Shown: positions 9,887 through 21,236 of the stretch, in pieces
Layout of the letters: every line of letters starts with the position of its first letter
How positions within the stretch are numbered: the stretch's first letter is position 1
Assembly (NCBI GenBank): GCA_002179805.1
Contig: NAVB01000482.1
Location: 1 to 64,000 of the forward strand
DNA: 64,000 nucleotides
Origin: Acanthamoeba lenticulata
Taxonomy: Eukaryota; Discosea; Longamoebia; Acanthamoebidae
Direction: 5' to 3'
Program-made: the position numbers and the translations under genes
The notes under the pieces: generated by a model
What the model saw: only the letters and a program-made list of their open reading frames with translations
What the model was told of the DNA's origin: nothing
Database searches by the model: none

Positions 9887-11440
9887 CTACAAGTGCATCA
9901 CATAGGCGGTCATGAAGGGCGTGCCCTCCCCTCCAAGGTGATGAGCGTGGTCGTGTAGGAAGGCGGCAACCTGGTCGTGGAACCACGTGACCGAGTTGTC
10001 GGGCAGGCCCAGAGAGGCCAAAAGGACGAGCATCTGCAGCCAGCGCTCGATCCCGCCGCGAACGTAGCGCGTCCAGCAGGCTTCGAGCGAGAAGGTCTCG
10101 CCACACACGCCCTTCTCGATGAGCCTGGCGTGGTAAGCCGCGAACAAGCGACGCTCATGTCGCCTCCGCATGTCTATCGGCGCGTTGCTGATGACGAATT
10201 GAGCCACCTCGGTGAAGGGGCAGAAGACGCCCACCTCGGGCCAGTCGACCATGTACACTTTCGACGGTTGCTGGTCCTCGCCAGGCAGCCAGAGGACGTT
10301 GGCCGCGTGGAAGTCGCCGTGGCACAGAGTGAAGGGCGTCGTAGCCTTGGACACGTCAAAGCCCTGGCGGAAGGTCTCCCAGCTGGTGATGCTCAGCGAG
10401 GCGTCCATGGCGCGCACGACCTCCTCACTCCAGCGGATCCCCGTGGCGCCGCGCCCGATGTCGCGCTTGATGGAGCTCCACCTGCTTCGCATGGCTTCCA
10501 TGGCGAACTCCCACCGCAGGCGGTCACGGCCCCGTAGCCAGCCGACACCCTTGAGCCACTGTGGCTCGCCTTGATCCTCCCGCAGAAGCGAACTGTCGCG
10601 CCAAAAGGCAGCGTGCACGTCGGCCATGGCCGTGAACACCTCCTCGAGCATGCGTAGCCCGACTTGCTCGGTCTGCAGCTCGGCAGGGAAGCCCGGCACA
10701 GGGCCCCAGCACTGGTTGCCCAGAATGTGGCTCCCAAGCCGCACCTTCCCGGTACGTGAAAGGTCCTCCATCACGAGCACGTAGTCGCCGGTGAGCCACG
10801 AGGCATCGGCGTGGTAGATGTAGGGAACCACCGCGCTCACTTCGGCCCGCTCGGCCAGGCGGCTTCGATAGAAGTAGGCCTCACGCGCAGAGCCGAGGAG
10901 AACGTAGGACAGACGCGATCGGAAGGCTGGGGCCAGCGTCTTGACAACCATAGAGCGGGGATAACGTTGTGCCTCGTCGGAAGATTCTGTGCTATCGTCC
11001 TTGGTGGCGATGTCGTCCCAGGTGAGGTGGAGCCTAAACATGGAACCAATGTGGCCGCCTCCGAGACGATCGTTCGAGACCTCCACGCGAACCAACTTTC
11101 TGCTTGGCGAAGAGGTGTCTGGGCTGATAAAGCTCTCAACCCACGCAACCAGTTCACTGGTCGTGGGCAATGGGGCCGCTGTAGACCCGGAAGAGGCAAG
11201 GGCCCGCGCGATGCGGAAGGGAACTCGCCTGCCCGCAAGCCAGTGGCCCACGACAGCGCGTAGCCAGGCCTGACGGTGGTGAAGTGTGAGCTGCATGTTC
11301 TTCCACCCGAAGAGCCGGGTGAGCGCAGCGAGCAAGAATGCAACGGCGCCAAAGACACCGAGCAGCGTAAACCAGGTCATGGGCTGTGTTGTGTGGAGAA
11401 CGCCGGACAAACAACAAAGCCTTGCCCCGGGCACAAGCAT
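9887..11440 (-). CDS. APH/CHK-like (ecdysteroid-kinase-type) small-molecule kinase, membrane-anchored
   Basis: One uninterrupted frame of 517 codons, unusual in a window where most genes have introns. A hydrophobic segment (WFTLLGVFGAVAFLLAALTRLFGW) lies near residues 22-45 and suggests a membrane anchor; translation could start at 11440 or at the second ATG (11380), which directly precedes it. The kinase-like part shows a Gly-containing nucleotide loop region (RLGGGHIGSMFRL), SMVVKTL as candidate ATP lysine, hinge-like YVLVMEDLS, the catalytic loop LCHGDFHAANVLWL and the metal-binding Asp in MVDWPEV. This pattern fits the aminoglycoside phosphotransferase/choline kinase superfamily, especially the CHK/DUF1679 branch. 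The catalytic Asp and Asn are present, so activity is plausible. The substrate cannot be inferred. Confidence 0.8.
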   Translation of the reverse strand: MLVPGARLCCLSGVLHTTQPMTWFTLLGVFGAVAFLLAALTRLFGWKNMQLTLHHRQAWLRAVVGHWLAGRRVPFRIARALASSGSTAAPLPTTSELVAWVESFISPDTSSPSRKLVRVEVSNDRLGGGHIGSMFRLHLTWDDIATKDDSTESSDEAQRYPRSMVVKTLAPAFRSRLSYVLLGSAREAYFYRSRLAERAEVSAVVPYIYHADASWLTGDYVLVMEDLSRTGKVRLGSHILGNQCWGPVPGFPAELQTEQVGLRMLEEVFTAMADVHAAFWRDSSLLREDQGEPQWLKGVGWLRGRDRLRWEFAMEAMRSRWSSIKRDIGRGATGIRWSEEVVRAMDASLSITSWETFRQGFDVSKATTPFTLCHGDFHAANVLWLPGEDQQPSKVYMVDWPEVGVFCPFTEVAQFVISNAPIDMRRRHERRLFAAYHARLIEKGVCGETFSLEACWTRYVRGGIERWLQMLVLLASLGLPDNSVTWFHDQVAAFLHDHAHHLGGEGTPFMTAYVMHL

Positions 11441-12384
11441 TTTATCTAGGCTTTCTTCGTGTGGTTTTCTTCGTTCTCGTTCTTCCCCGAACTGGCCGAA
11501 AGGTGTGCGCGTTTTTCACCATCGCGGCAATAGATTCATGTCTTTTTCCAACCTCCCCCATCACACGGCTCTTATCCGCCGACCAGCACAGAGTTGGACC
11601 GGTCACAGAGTTGAGAAATGCTAAATATTAATTCAGTTTCAATTATTTTCTCTAGTTTTACTGGCAAGATTTTTCCCTCTTTTTCCGTGTGACCCATTGG
11701 GGCGTCGGGAGGTTCAGGTTCGGAGTTATGACGACATAACTGGCATTTCCATATCCGGCAGGAACGCGAAAAAGGCACCTCTTCGATGTCGACAATATGA
11801 GCTCCACAGCTGCGTTGTGAGCCAACAGCCGCGGCTGGGGAAACCGAGGGCCGGCAAGGCGCGAAGAGAGGAAGAGAGACAAAAGGAAGGGATCAATTAG
11901 AGGACCTGGGGAATTGGAAGGAGAATCGAGAAAAGAACAGCTCTAACCTTCCTTCCACCCTCTCTACAAATCTCTTTCGAGCCTGCCAGTGAGTGGAGAG
12001 ACAATTGGTGTTATAGTTCTCTTTGTGTGAAGTCGAAGCAGCGGGCTGGTCAGTGGTAACGGTGCTCCATGACGCGTCTCCACTTTCCGGCTTACCGCAT
12101 ATTCAATTCTAATCCGTCTTTGGCGTCGCTTAGGCTTCCGTCAGTTCCTTGCATCGCTGGGTAAGCGAGCTCTTTCAATCCACACTTTAAGGTAACCCAG
12201 CTTCCTTCATTTCCCACCCACTTGTTGCGCTTTTACTTCTCCTTTCCGTTCGAAAGCGTCACATTTCAGCCCCACATCGCCGGTGGCGGGCACTTTATTC
12301 TTGAAAGAGCTCCCGCTTCTTGGGGGGGGGGGCACCGTCCATCTTCGGCCTCGGCGTTTGTGCTCACTCTTGCGCGACGTAGAG
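11441..12384. other. Intergenic region between divergent genes
   Basis: Holds the 5' regions of the kinase (-) and gelsolin-family (+) genes. It has no convincing coding frame and includes a run of ten G at 12321-12330. Confidence 0.45.
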
Positions 12385-15300
12385 ATGAGCGATTACGAAG
12401 ATGGGGGCGAAGACTATGACGAGCGGATGGAGAAACGCAAGAGCTGGAACCCATTCGCGAGGCGAGGAGTTCGCCTATCAGGCATGCTCGACAAAAAGGA
12501 TGTCGCTGAGGGTCTAAGGCGCCAGAAGGTTCGTCAACGCCTCCATTTCCTCCCTTCTCAATTCACCCAAACATCTTCAATTTGTTCCTCATTTCCGGTT
12601 ATTATGTCGTAAAGGAGGAAGAAGACAAAAAACGTGACTCTATCGCCAAGGATGATCTGAGGTCCTCAGCACGAGAACGTGAGAAGCGTGATCGAGAAAA
12701 AGATGACGCTGCCAAGCGTAAGGCCTTTCTTGCGTCGTCGGGGACGCGAACGTCAAGAGACCCTCTCCCGCCGAGTTCGCCTGCCCCCTCACCCAGCTCG
12801 GCGAGCGCCCTCTTGGTCCGGACCGGCTCCTCGGAGCGAAGCAGCACTTCTGGCGTGTCCTTCCGTGCCCTTCGCGAGGACAAGCTAGAGCACGAACGCC
12901 GCGAACGCGAGCGTGAAGAGCGGGAGCGGGAGCGACGAAAGGCCCGCCTAGATGAACCAGACGAATATGGTGCGTATCTTTTTGCATAGTCCTCTGTAGT
13001 CTTCCTCTTCTCTAGAGCGGACGCTCAAACCCGGCTTGGCAGACGAAGAGGACGAGGACCGCATAACTGGCGAGCTCCGAGCCCAGCGACGAAGCTCGGT
13101 GGCCACCACGGTCGACGCCCGCCGCAAGAAGATATCTGCCTCAGAACGGGAGACTGTACGGCGCGCACATCTCTGCCTGCTGTCGCTCTTTTTGTTCAGC
13201 TTCTGTACAACATGGCGGCGTTTGGCGCGATATATATACCCGAGCTAAGGTCAGGAACTGAATGAATGGCAGGACGCGTTACGGGCTGAGAAGCGGAGGT
13301 CTGAGCGAAGCTCTTCGAGGCACAAGGTCGACAAGACGAGCGCCGAGGACAAGATCAAGGCACGAGAGGAGGTGGAGCGCAAGAAACGCGAGCTCGAGCG
13401 CAAGAAGAAAGAGATCGAAGAGCGTATTGCCAAGAAGAAGGAGGAGAAGGAGAAGGAGAAGGAAAAGAAAGCGGGCACCAGTGCCGACGTACGAGACCGT
13501 GACCGCAGTGATCGCGAGCGTAGCGATCGCGACCGCAGTGACCGCGAACGCAGCGACCGCGACCGCAGTGACCGCGAACGTAGCGACCGCGACCGCAGTG
13601 ATCGCGAGCGTAGCGATCGTGAACGCAGCGAGCGCGATAGATCGGAGCGGGATCGCAGCGAGCGCGAGTTGGAGCGGGAACGGGAGCGCGAGGCCCGCCG
13701 GGCGCGCGAGCGAGAGGAGAACGAACGCAAGGAGAGCGAGCGCCGGGAGCGCGAGCGCGAAAGGCGTGAACGCGAAGAGACCGAGCGCCGTGAGCGTGAG
13801 CGCCGCGAGCGGGAGGAGGCCGAGCGTCGAGAGAACGAGCGCCGTGAGCGTGAGCGCCTGGAGCGAGAGGAGCGCGAGCGCGAAAGGCGTGAGCGGGAGG
13901 AGGCCGAGCGTCGAGAGCGTGAGCGCCGCGAAAAGGAGGAGCGCGAACGACGCGAGAAGGAGGAGCGCGAGCGGGAAGAGCGCGAGCGTAGGGCCAAGGA
14001 GGAGGCCGAGCGTCGTGAGCGCGAGGAGCGTGAGCGCAAGGCCAAGGAGACGCGCGACCGCGACTCGGCTGCCGCAGCGTCTGCTATCGTCAGCAAACGG
14101 GTGCCGTTGGAACGCAAGGAATCCATGGTGGACTCGTGGGCCAAGAAGCAGATGGCCCTCCTCAAGGAGAAGAAGGAACGCAAGGAGCGCGAGCGCGATG
14201 GCGAAGGCGGCATCAGCACCAGCGAGAGCGACGGCAGCAGCGACGAGGTCCCCGTGCGCGCCGCCAGGACGCCGTCCGATCCCCCGGCGCCCTTGAGCCC
14301 TACGTCGGCCTCGGGGAAGGACAAGAAGAAGCTCGAGCGCGAGCGGAAGGAGAACGAGCGCAAGGAAAAGAAGGCCAAGGAGAAGGAGGCCAAGGAGAAG
14401 GCCAAGGAGGAGAAGCGCAAGGCCAAGGAGGAGAAGGCCTCTGGCGGCTCCGGCAAGAAGGCCGCCGTCACCTCAAGCAAGCTCCTGCTCGAGAAGAAGC
14501 CCTCGGAGGGCGGCGAGGCCAAGGATCTGCCCACCACCGTACGATTACAATACCTTTTTTCTTTTATACTTTTTCTTTTCATTACTATAAATACTTATTT
14601 CACATTTCATTTCTTTACTGACACAATGTGCCGATGTACACAGCCTCGCAAGCAGGGCTCGCAGCAGATCATCAAGAAGACGCCCTCGGCCACCGGTTCC
14701 TCCATGACCGTGGCCAAGAAGCCGCCCACCCTCGGGCGGTCGCGCGGCAAGGGCCCCTCGAGCCGGCCTTCGCTCCTCGACTCGGCCCTCTCCTCGGCCG
14801 TGCAGGGCAACCAGGCGGGTGCGGCAAAGGGTGCGGCGGCTAGTGGCGCGGCCCCAGCAGCCAACGGCTCCAAGGTCACGCGCAGCGCCGAGGAGAAGTC
14901 GCGTATGCTGGGCACCCATCTCATTCAGATGAGCGTGCCCAACATCAAGAGGAAGGGACCCACCTTCATCCCCGGCTTCAACCCCTTCCCCGTTGCTACC
15001 GGCCCGCGCTACGAGAAGACGTGCGTCGAGCCTCCTCACCCCTCCCCTACCTTGTGCTTAGTGTTGACTCTCGTTCGTGTGCTGCGCACACATAGCAATG
15101 AGGCGGCGAAACCGGCCGCCACTACAGAAGCTACGACCGCCACCGCCACCGCCACGTCAACCACCACCACAGCTGGGGCGGAGAAGAAGGACTCTGCTCG
15201 CGGCTTTGCGCGTGCCCTGCTCGACTTTGACAAGGGCAGCAACCCCAACACCCTCCTCACCCGTCAGGTACATCATCATAAGGCCAAATCGGGGTATGAA

Positions 15301-18300
15301 CCAAGTCGACTCACAAATTTGGTTGTTGGACGTGAACAACCAGACGGGGTGGGGTCGAGACGCGCGGGGCACGCTGCGCGAAGTGCCGGCGAGCAAGCGC
15401 GGGCAGCTGCAGTCGATGAAAGCCGATCGGTTCTGGTTCTCAACAATCAACTTTGCCAAGGCCCGCGACGAGGGCGTGGTCAAGGCCAAGGTGGACTCAC
15501 TGGAGACGCAGCTGTCGCTCAAGTGGGACGACTTTATCGAGTCGCTGCCCAAGGTGGCCCGGCCCGGGCACAAGAAGGTGCGCGACGGCTACGACGCGGA
15601 GGGCGTCCAGAAGCTGGAGAACCAGGGCGCGGCCATCGTCTCGGCGCTCAAGATGACGGCCGGCACGACTCGCGGCGGCGAAGTCGCGGACAAGCCCGCC
15701 TCCGACGAGGCCGGCCCCGGGGACGCGGTCAAGAAGGCGCCCGTGGCCCTGCCATCCTACCTGCGCGATTTCACCGGCGACGAGGATGAGAACGACAGCA
15801 AGCGCAAGCACGAGGACACGCGCGCCAAGAAGTACGCCGTCGACATGTTCCTCACGGCCAACCCCAACATCGCCAAGGACGCCGCCTACGACGAGCTCTT
15901 TGGCGAGTGCGCCTCGGAGGACCCGGGTCTCTACATCTGGCGAATCGAGTACTTTATCCCGCTCGAGATCGACAGCGAGGACTACCCGGACCTCAAGTGC
16001 AAGCCCCCGCGACAGGCCCGGTTCTTCTCCGAGGACTGTTACGTTGTGCTGCACATCACCTCGATGGAGAAGGCCAAGAAGTTCTCCATCTTCACCTGGA
16101 TCGGCGCCAAGTCGACTGTCGACAAGCAGGGCGCCGCCGCCCTGCGCTCGCGCGAGCTCAACATCTTCCTCAACAGCAAGGCCATGATCGTGCGCGAGAC
16201 TCAGTACGATGAGTCCGACGATTTTATGGAGCTCTTTGGCTGGCAGATCGACTACCAGGACGACGGCGGCACTGAGTCGGCCTTCAAGCCCGTCATTCCC
16301 TTCTCCCAGGAGCCCCGCTTCTACCGCCTCACCTTTGCCCTGCTCCCCGTCGTGGATCCCTCTGCCGACGCCGCGGAGTCGGACTCGGCTGCCGTGGGCA
16401 AGCGTCGCCGGCGCTACTTTTCTCTGCGGCAGGTGCGCCTGTCGGCGCTGTCGCTCAACTCGAGCGACGTGTTCATCCTCGACGGCGGCACCGACGGCTA
16501 CATCTTCCAGTGGAACGGCGCGCGATCCGAGCGCGCGCTGAGGTTCAAAGGACACGAGGTGTGCACTCGCATCAACAGATACGAGAGGAGTACGTCTCGA
16601 GCCGCTCTCATAGGCTGCCTACGTGTTGTTGTGTGTCGCGTGGGCGGTTTGTCTCACGACTTGGCGCGCACGTACATGAATGACATAGGCTGCGGGAGCA
16701 AGATGATCGTGCTCGAAGAGGGATTCGAGGACGCCTTGCGGAAGGAGGAAGGCTCCAACTTCCGCAATATTTGGGACTACATGCGGGAGCCCTTGGAGGG
16801 TCCTGTCCCCGAGCGCGGACCCGAAGTCGTTGACGACATCCTCCTCTGCAAGACTGCCGTCGACCCGTACGTCTCCTCTAGATTTATTCTTTGGAATTGT
16901 TTGAAGCAAATTATTCAAATGCCGTCATGTGCGATTTTGCCTTGCAGGGAGACGGGACGACCGAGGCTGGCCGTCATCCGCAAGGGAGGCGAGACTGGTC
17001 CGCTTTCACGGGAGATGCTCGACCCGTCGGCCGCCGTCATCATGGACGCCTTCACGTACGTGCTCAAGTCCATTTTTATTTATTAATTATTTTTGTTATG
17101 TGGCAAAGCCAATTTTAATAATCATTTTTATCAGGGAGCTGTTCGTGTGGATCGGCCACAAGTCGTCGCTGCTGCAGCGCCAGATCGCCAAGGCAGCGGC
17201 GCGACGGTTCAGGGATGAGGTCAACAAGGAGGGCCGGCCGTCGTGGACGCCCATCAACATCATCTACGAGGGCTTTGAGCCGGCCGCCTTCATCACCAAG
17301 TTCCCGGACTGGTGCGCCGAGCTCTTTGCTCCGTTGCCCTACAACTTTGCCACGGCCCAGATGTCCCGCTTCCGCATCGCGCCCACGGAGCCCATCCCCA
17401 AGCTCTCCATCGGTTCGTCCACCTTCCCTCCACAAAGAGGACGCGGCGCCTCAATGAAGGCCAGCTGGCATCTATCGCTCACATAACAACTACAGACCAA
17501 GTGGTGAACCTGACGAGACCGCCGGACGAGCCGTTCGTGGACGAAGGCGGCGGCAGCGTCGAGGTGTGGGCCATCGAGGACGGCAAGCCCACCTTCACCA
17601 AGATCCCCGCCGAGGAGCGTGGCCACTTCTACTCTGGCGGTACGCCTCGCTTGTCGTCATTGTTGCGTCTTCATAAGCTCATCCGCTCGCAAAACGCAGA
17701 TTGCTACCTGGTGCTGTACACGTTCTACAACCCGAACGACAACATGAAGCAGGCCTACCTGTGCTACTTCTGGGAGGGCCGATCGTCGTCCAACCGGTGG
17801 TGGCCGGCGTTCCTGTTTGGCTTCTACCCGGTGCTGGAGAAGAAGATCCTCAACTATGGCGGCCGACCGCCGGTGAAGCTGCGGGTCCAGGAGCACAAGG
17901 AGCCACCCCACTTTGTGAAGCTGTTCAACGGCCACATCATCATCCACCGGGGCCACCGCAAGAAGCGGCTCACCAAGCCCAAGTCCAAGGCCCTCTTCCA
18001 CATCCGCCGCACGACGGCCGAGGTTACCCACACGGTCCAGGTCAAGGCCGTCGTCGCGTCCCTCAACTCCAAAGACGCCTTTGCCCTCCGCACCGACACA
18101 CACCTCTACCTCTGGTACTTTGTCCCCATTCTGTCCAATCACAAACGTACGCGATGAAATGGGCCACTGATGATGGCGGTGGCAGGTATGGCAAGGGCAC
18201 GGGCTTCGAGGACTCGACGGCCATCCTGAAGGTGTCGGACATGCTCCAGGGCAAGCGAGCGCTCGAGGTGCTCGACGAGGGCGAGGAGGTGCCGGCCTTT

Positions 18301-19383
18301 TGGAACCTGTTGGGCGGCTGGTCCGAGTACTTGTGCAACCAGCAGTTCCTCCAGAAGTACCGCGAGAAGGCCCGCCTCTTCTGCTTCTCCAACCAAACTG
18401 GTACGTCGCTTTTCGTTCTTTCATTCATTTTTTATGGTCGTTTTCGTTCTTTTTCTTAAGATGGCCGTGCGATGCAGGTCGGTTCGAGGTGAGCGAGGTG
18501 TACGAGTTCTTCCAGACGGACCTGAACCTGGCCAACGTGTACCTGCTGGACACGTACCACGAGGTCTACGTGTGGCTGGGCAAGTCGGCGTCCGAGTCGC
18601 AGTACAAGCAAGTGCTCGAGTTTGCCAACCGCTACGTGCGAGAGATGGCCACCCGGCGCAAGATCTACGTGCCGCTCATCGCCACCGAGGACGGCGAGGA
18701 GCTGGTCGAGTTCACCCGCCACTTCCACACGTGGGTCACCAAGCCACCCTTCATCGACCCGGCCATCGGGCGGGACGAGCGCTACGCCGACCTGCTCTTC
18801 CAGGTCTACAAGAAGCAGGAGCAGGAGAAGGCCCGCGAGAAGGACGAGCGCCTCCGGCTCGCCACCGCTGCCGCCGGCGGCCGCACGCCGCGGCCCAAGG
18901 GCCTCGCCCTCCGCAAGATCGACTGGATCGAGTGGATCCGGCGGGAGATCCCCGAGTTGATCCTCAACGACGAAGAAGACGGCGACTTTGATGAAGATGG
19001 CGAGGACGGCGAGTACTATGATGAGGATGAGGACGAAGAGGAGGAGGAGATCACCTTTGATCAAATGGGCGAGGGCAATCAGGGCGAGGACGAAGACGGC
19101 GCCGAGAACAATGGCGCCGGTAGTGACGAGGAGGACAGCGACGAGGCCGAGGAGCCCGTCGAGGAGGACGAAGAAATCGTCTACGGCGAGTTTGACGCCG
19201 GCGAGATCGAAGAAAAGCCCAAGGTGCCTTTCTCCTCTTCCTCTTCCTCTTCTCTTCTCTCTTTCTTGACTCACACAAACATACACGCGAATGCAATCAC
19301 AGGCGGTGGGCAAGACGGCAGCCGAGTACTTGATGGAGAAGGTCCACAAGGAGTCCAAATACTTCAAGATGTACCACACCTGA
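12385..19383 (+). CDS. Large gelsolin/villin-family actin-binding protein, 1,960 aa
   Basis: Fifteen exons (12385-12528, 12615-12969, 13016-13155, 13255-14538, 14644-15020, 15096-15267, 15344-16589, 16689-16866, 16948-17055, 17135-17412, 17496-17639, 17700-18114, 18186-18400, 18478-19223, 19303-19383) sum to exactly 5,883 bases and every junction keeps phase. The N-terminal ~600 residues are highly charged, first with short Asp-Arg-Ser-Asp-Arg-Glu-Arg-Ser repeats and then Arg/Glu-rich, likely a long single helix. Then come a disordered Ala/Thr region and a series of about six gelsolin-like repeats (DPGLYIWRIEYF, VFILDGGTDGYIFQWNG, ELFVWIGHKS, DCYLVLYTFY, HLYLWYGKGTG, NVYLLDTYHEVYVWLG). An acidic Glu/Asp tract precedes a short C-terminal motif (YLMEKVHKESKYFKMYHT) that is not a villin headpiece. 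Gelsolin repeats bind, sever or cap actin, often with Ca2+. Confidence 0.88.
13488..13690 (+). repeat. Coding tandem repeat of Asp-Arg-Ser-Asp-Arg-Glu-Arg-Ser units
   Basis: A roughly 24-base unit is repeated imperfectly, reading GACCGCAGTGATCGCGAGCG-like with synonymous variation. It encodes alternating DRSDRERS and then RSERDRSE. The unit lies inside the gelsolin-family gene and is a likely site of length variation by replication slippage. Confidence 0.8.
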
Positions 19384-19877
19384 GCAGGAGAACTCGACCT
19401 GTGACATGGAGGAGGAAAGGAAGGAGAGGACTCGGGAAGAGAGGTCATCCATCCGTCCATAATCCATCCTCCAGCGGGTGTCTTGAGAGAGGAGGGAGAG
19501 GAAAGGAGGGCAGAGAGGGGAGGGGACCATCTTCACTTTAGCTTCAAGGAGGGAGTCCTCATGACGATGATGATGTTTTTTGTAAAATATTTTTGTGTCT
19601 CAGCTTGCTTCTTGCCCAAAGCTTCTTTGGCAGTCCTCTACACCTTCGAAGGGCGACCAGACGCCGTGACAGACGTCCCGGAGCGGAAGGACGGATGAGT
19701 CGGGAGGTTGCGGGTAGTCTTCAACGAAAACCCGGGACCATAAACGACCAGCACTTTGTGCCCGTTTGGCGTTTGCGCCTCCTCTTCAAGCACAAAGCGG
19801 TTGCCACCCTTGCTCGACCTCTAGTTCCTTCTGCACACACCGTAAACTTCCGACAACTCATCGGAACCGAGTCTGGG
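19384..19877. other. Intergenic region
   Basis: The 3' region of the gelsolin-family gene, with purine-rich runs (GGAGGAAAGGAAGGAGAGG), followed by the leader of the 94-aa membrane protein gene. No gene is supported here. Confidence 0.4.
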
Positions 19878-20318
19878 ATGGCGGATGATAATCACACGAA
19901 TGTGGCCCCACAGCTGCCGGAGGAGGGCATCAACTGGCTGTACATGACCCCGCTCGCCGGCGCTCCCCTTCTGCCCCTTGGTACATCACCGCAACTCATC
20001 CACCTCGCTTTCTCGTTATGGATTCATGAATGAATTTCAACTCCATCTCATCTTCGTTTTCTTTTTCGCCGGCAGCACGCATCGTGCTGCGGCCCTACCC
20101 AAAGGCCCGGGACGTGACGTTTGGTGTCATGGTGACTTTCTTCCTCTTGCATGGTGCCTGGCTCATAGGCAGGTATGTGTCGCTGTGTCACTCCCGCCCG
20201 TCGGGTGTCCTCATCTCACGAGCTCCGACGCAGGGGGATGACGGAGCGAAAGGCGCAACAGCAGAAGCGCATTCAGGTCTGGGAGGAGCAACAACGGGCC
20301 AGCCGTGGCCAGTATTAG
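19878..20318 (+). CDS. Small single-pass membrane protein, 94 aa
   Basis: Three exons (19878-19980, 20076-20172, 20234-20318) give 95 codons including the TAG stop, with correct phases and normal GT-AG borders. One hydrophobic helix lies near residues 48-66 (VTFGVMVTFFLLHGAWLIG). It is preceded by a basic segment (RIVLRPYPKARD) and followed by a basic, Gln-rich tail (ERKAQQQKRIQVWEEQQRAS). The size, single central helix and charged ends resemble accessory subunits of mitochondrial inner-membrane complexes, but I cannot identify the family, and that comparison is only an analogy. Confidence 0.65.
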
Positions 20319-21236
20319 GCAGCCCTGGGTGTCTGGGTGTGTACAAAAACAACAAAAGCATTTCATCATTCAGCAAGAAAACTTTGAACGCTTGTTGTGG
20401 GCGAGATGCCCCGAGCATGCTGCTCGACGGGACGGGCGCGATCAAGGTCGAGCGGATGGACCCAGGTCGCCTGGCTGGTCCACAATGTCGCGATTTCTCG
20501 CTGCGGCCCAACGCGCCGCTCAAGCTGAGCTTCCGCCTGCGCCCGATTGGGTGGTCTTGCGGCCGCGATCAACTTTGACAACGTCTTCTGGAACACGCTG
20601 CCCGCCACTCTACAATCCCAAGCAGATCATGTTGTGGCGTAGGCCACGAGGGATTGCCGCCAAGCGACTCCATGCTGGTCACGTGCCATTTGTGAAAGCA
20701 AAGAACCTTCTTCATGGCCATACATCATCATCCAACAACAACAAACTCACGCAGCTCACTGTTCTGAACACTGGGCGACCTACAGATCAAGTGGAAGAGG
20801 AATATCTGAATGTTGCAAATCTCCTACAGTCATGGATTTAGGTGGTGCTCTTTGCTGATCACATGACTGTGGAAACGTGAGAAAATTCCCCTTCACATAA
20901 AGAGCAACAACTAAAAAAGATGAATGCAAAATTTGTTTTTGATACTTGACGCCGGCTCAAGTGTGGAACGGCGACGGCTACAAGTACTACTTTGACAACA
21001 ACCACTTGTTACCGCGGCTCGACAACCACGCTGCCCGGTGGCACGTGGACTCGTGCTGCAGTGTCACGCGGGATGGCGCCTACGTCCTGCCCATCGAGGA
21101 CTCCCAGTACTACAACATCACGGCCACCTGCCCAACCAACACCCACATCCCCGGCAGCAGCTTCTGCCAGCTCCCCGCAGACAAGTTGCCTGTGCCTTCC
21201 TCCTATTGGAGCTCAACTGCTTGATGGTTCTCTTCC
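20319..21236 (+). other. Unresolved coding remnant or poorly modelled gene
   Basis: The segment contains at least two coding-like blocks in different frames. One near 20545-20630 reads AAINFDNVFWNTLPATLQ. One at about 20955-21224 reads GYKYYFDNNHLLPRLDNH and continues with several Cys, two N-glycosylation-like Asn sites and a stop at 21222-21224. The second block has a stop codon immediately upstream in frame, so it could only be a 3' exon behind a splice acceptor near 20955-20960. I could not join the blocks with consistent phase. It may be a gene with introns I cannot resolve or a decayed gene. The AT-rich stretch between about 20880 and 20950 separates them. Confidence 0.25.

Noticed and set aside
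13251..14582. 443-codon Ser/Arg-rich frame on the minus strand
   Set aside because: Antisense of the DRSDRERS and Arg/Glu-rich coding repeats; it imitates an SR protein only by composition.
15497..16555. 352-codon minus-strand frame
   Set aside because: Antisense of the gelsolin repeats, with no motif.
12385..19383. Splitting the charged protein and the gelsolin-repeat protein into two genes near 15.3 kb
   Set aside because: A 76-base GTACA...CAG intron at 15268-15343 joins both parts in phase 0, and the whole model sums to a codon multiple.
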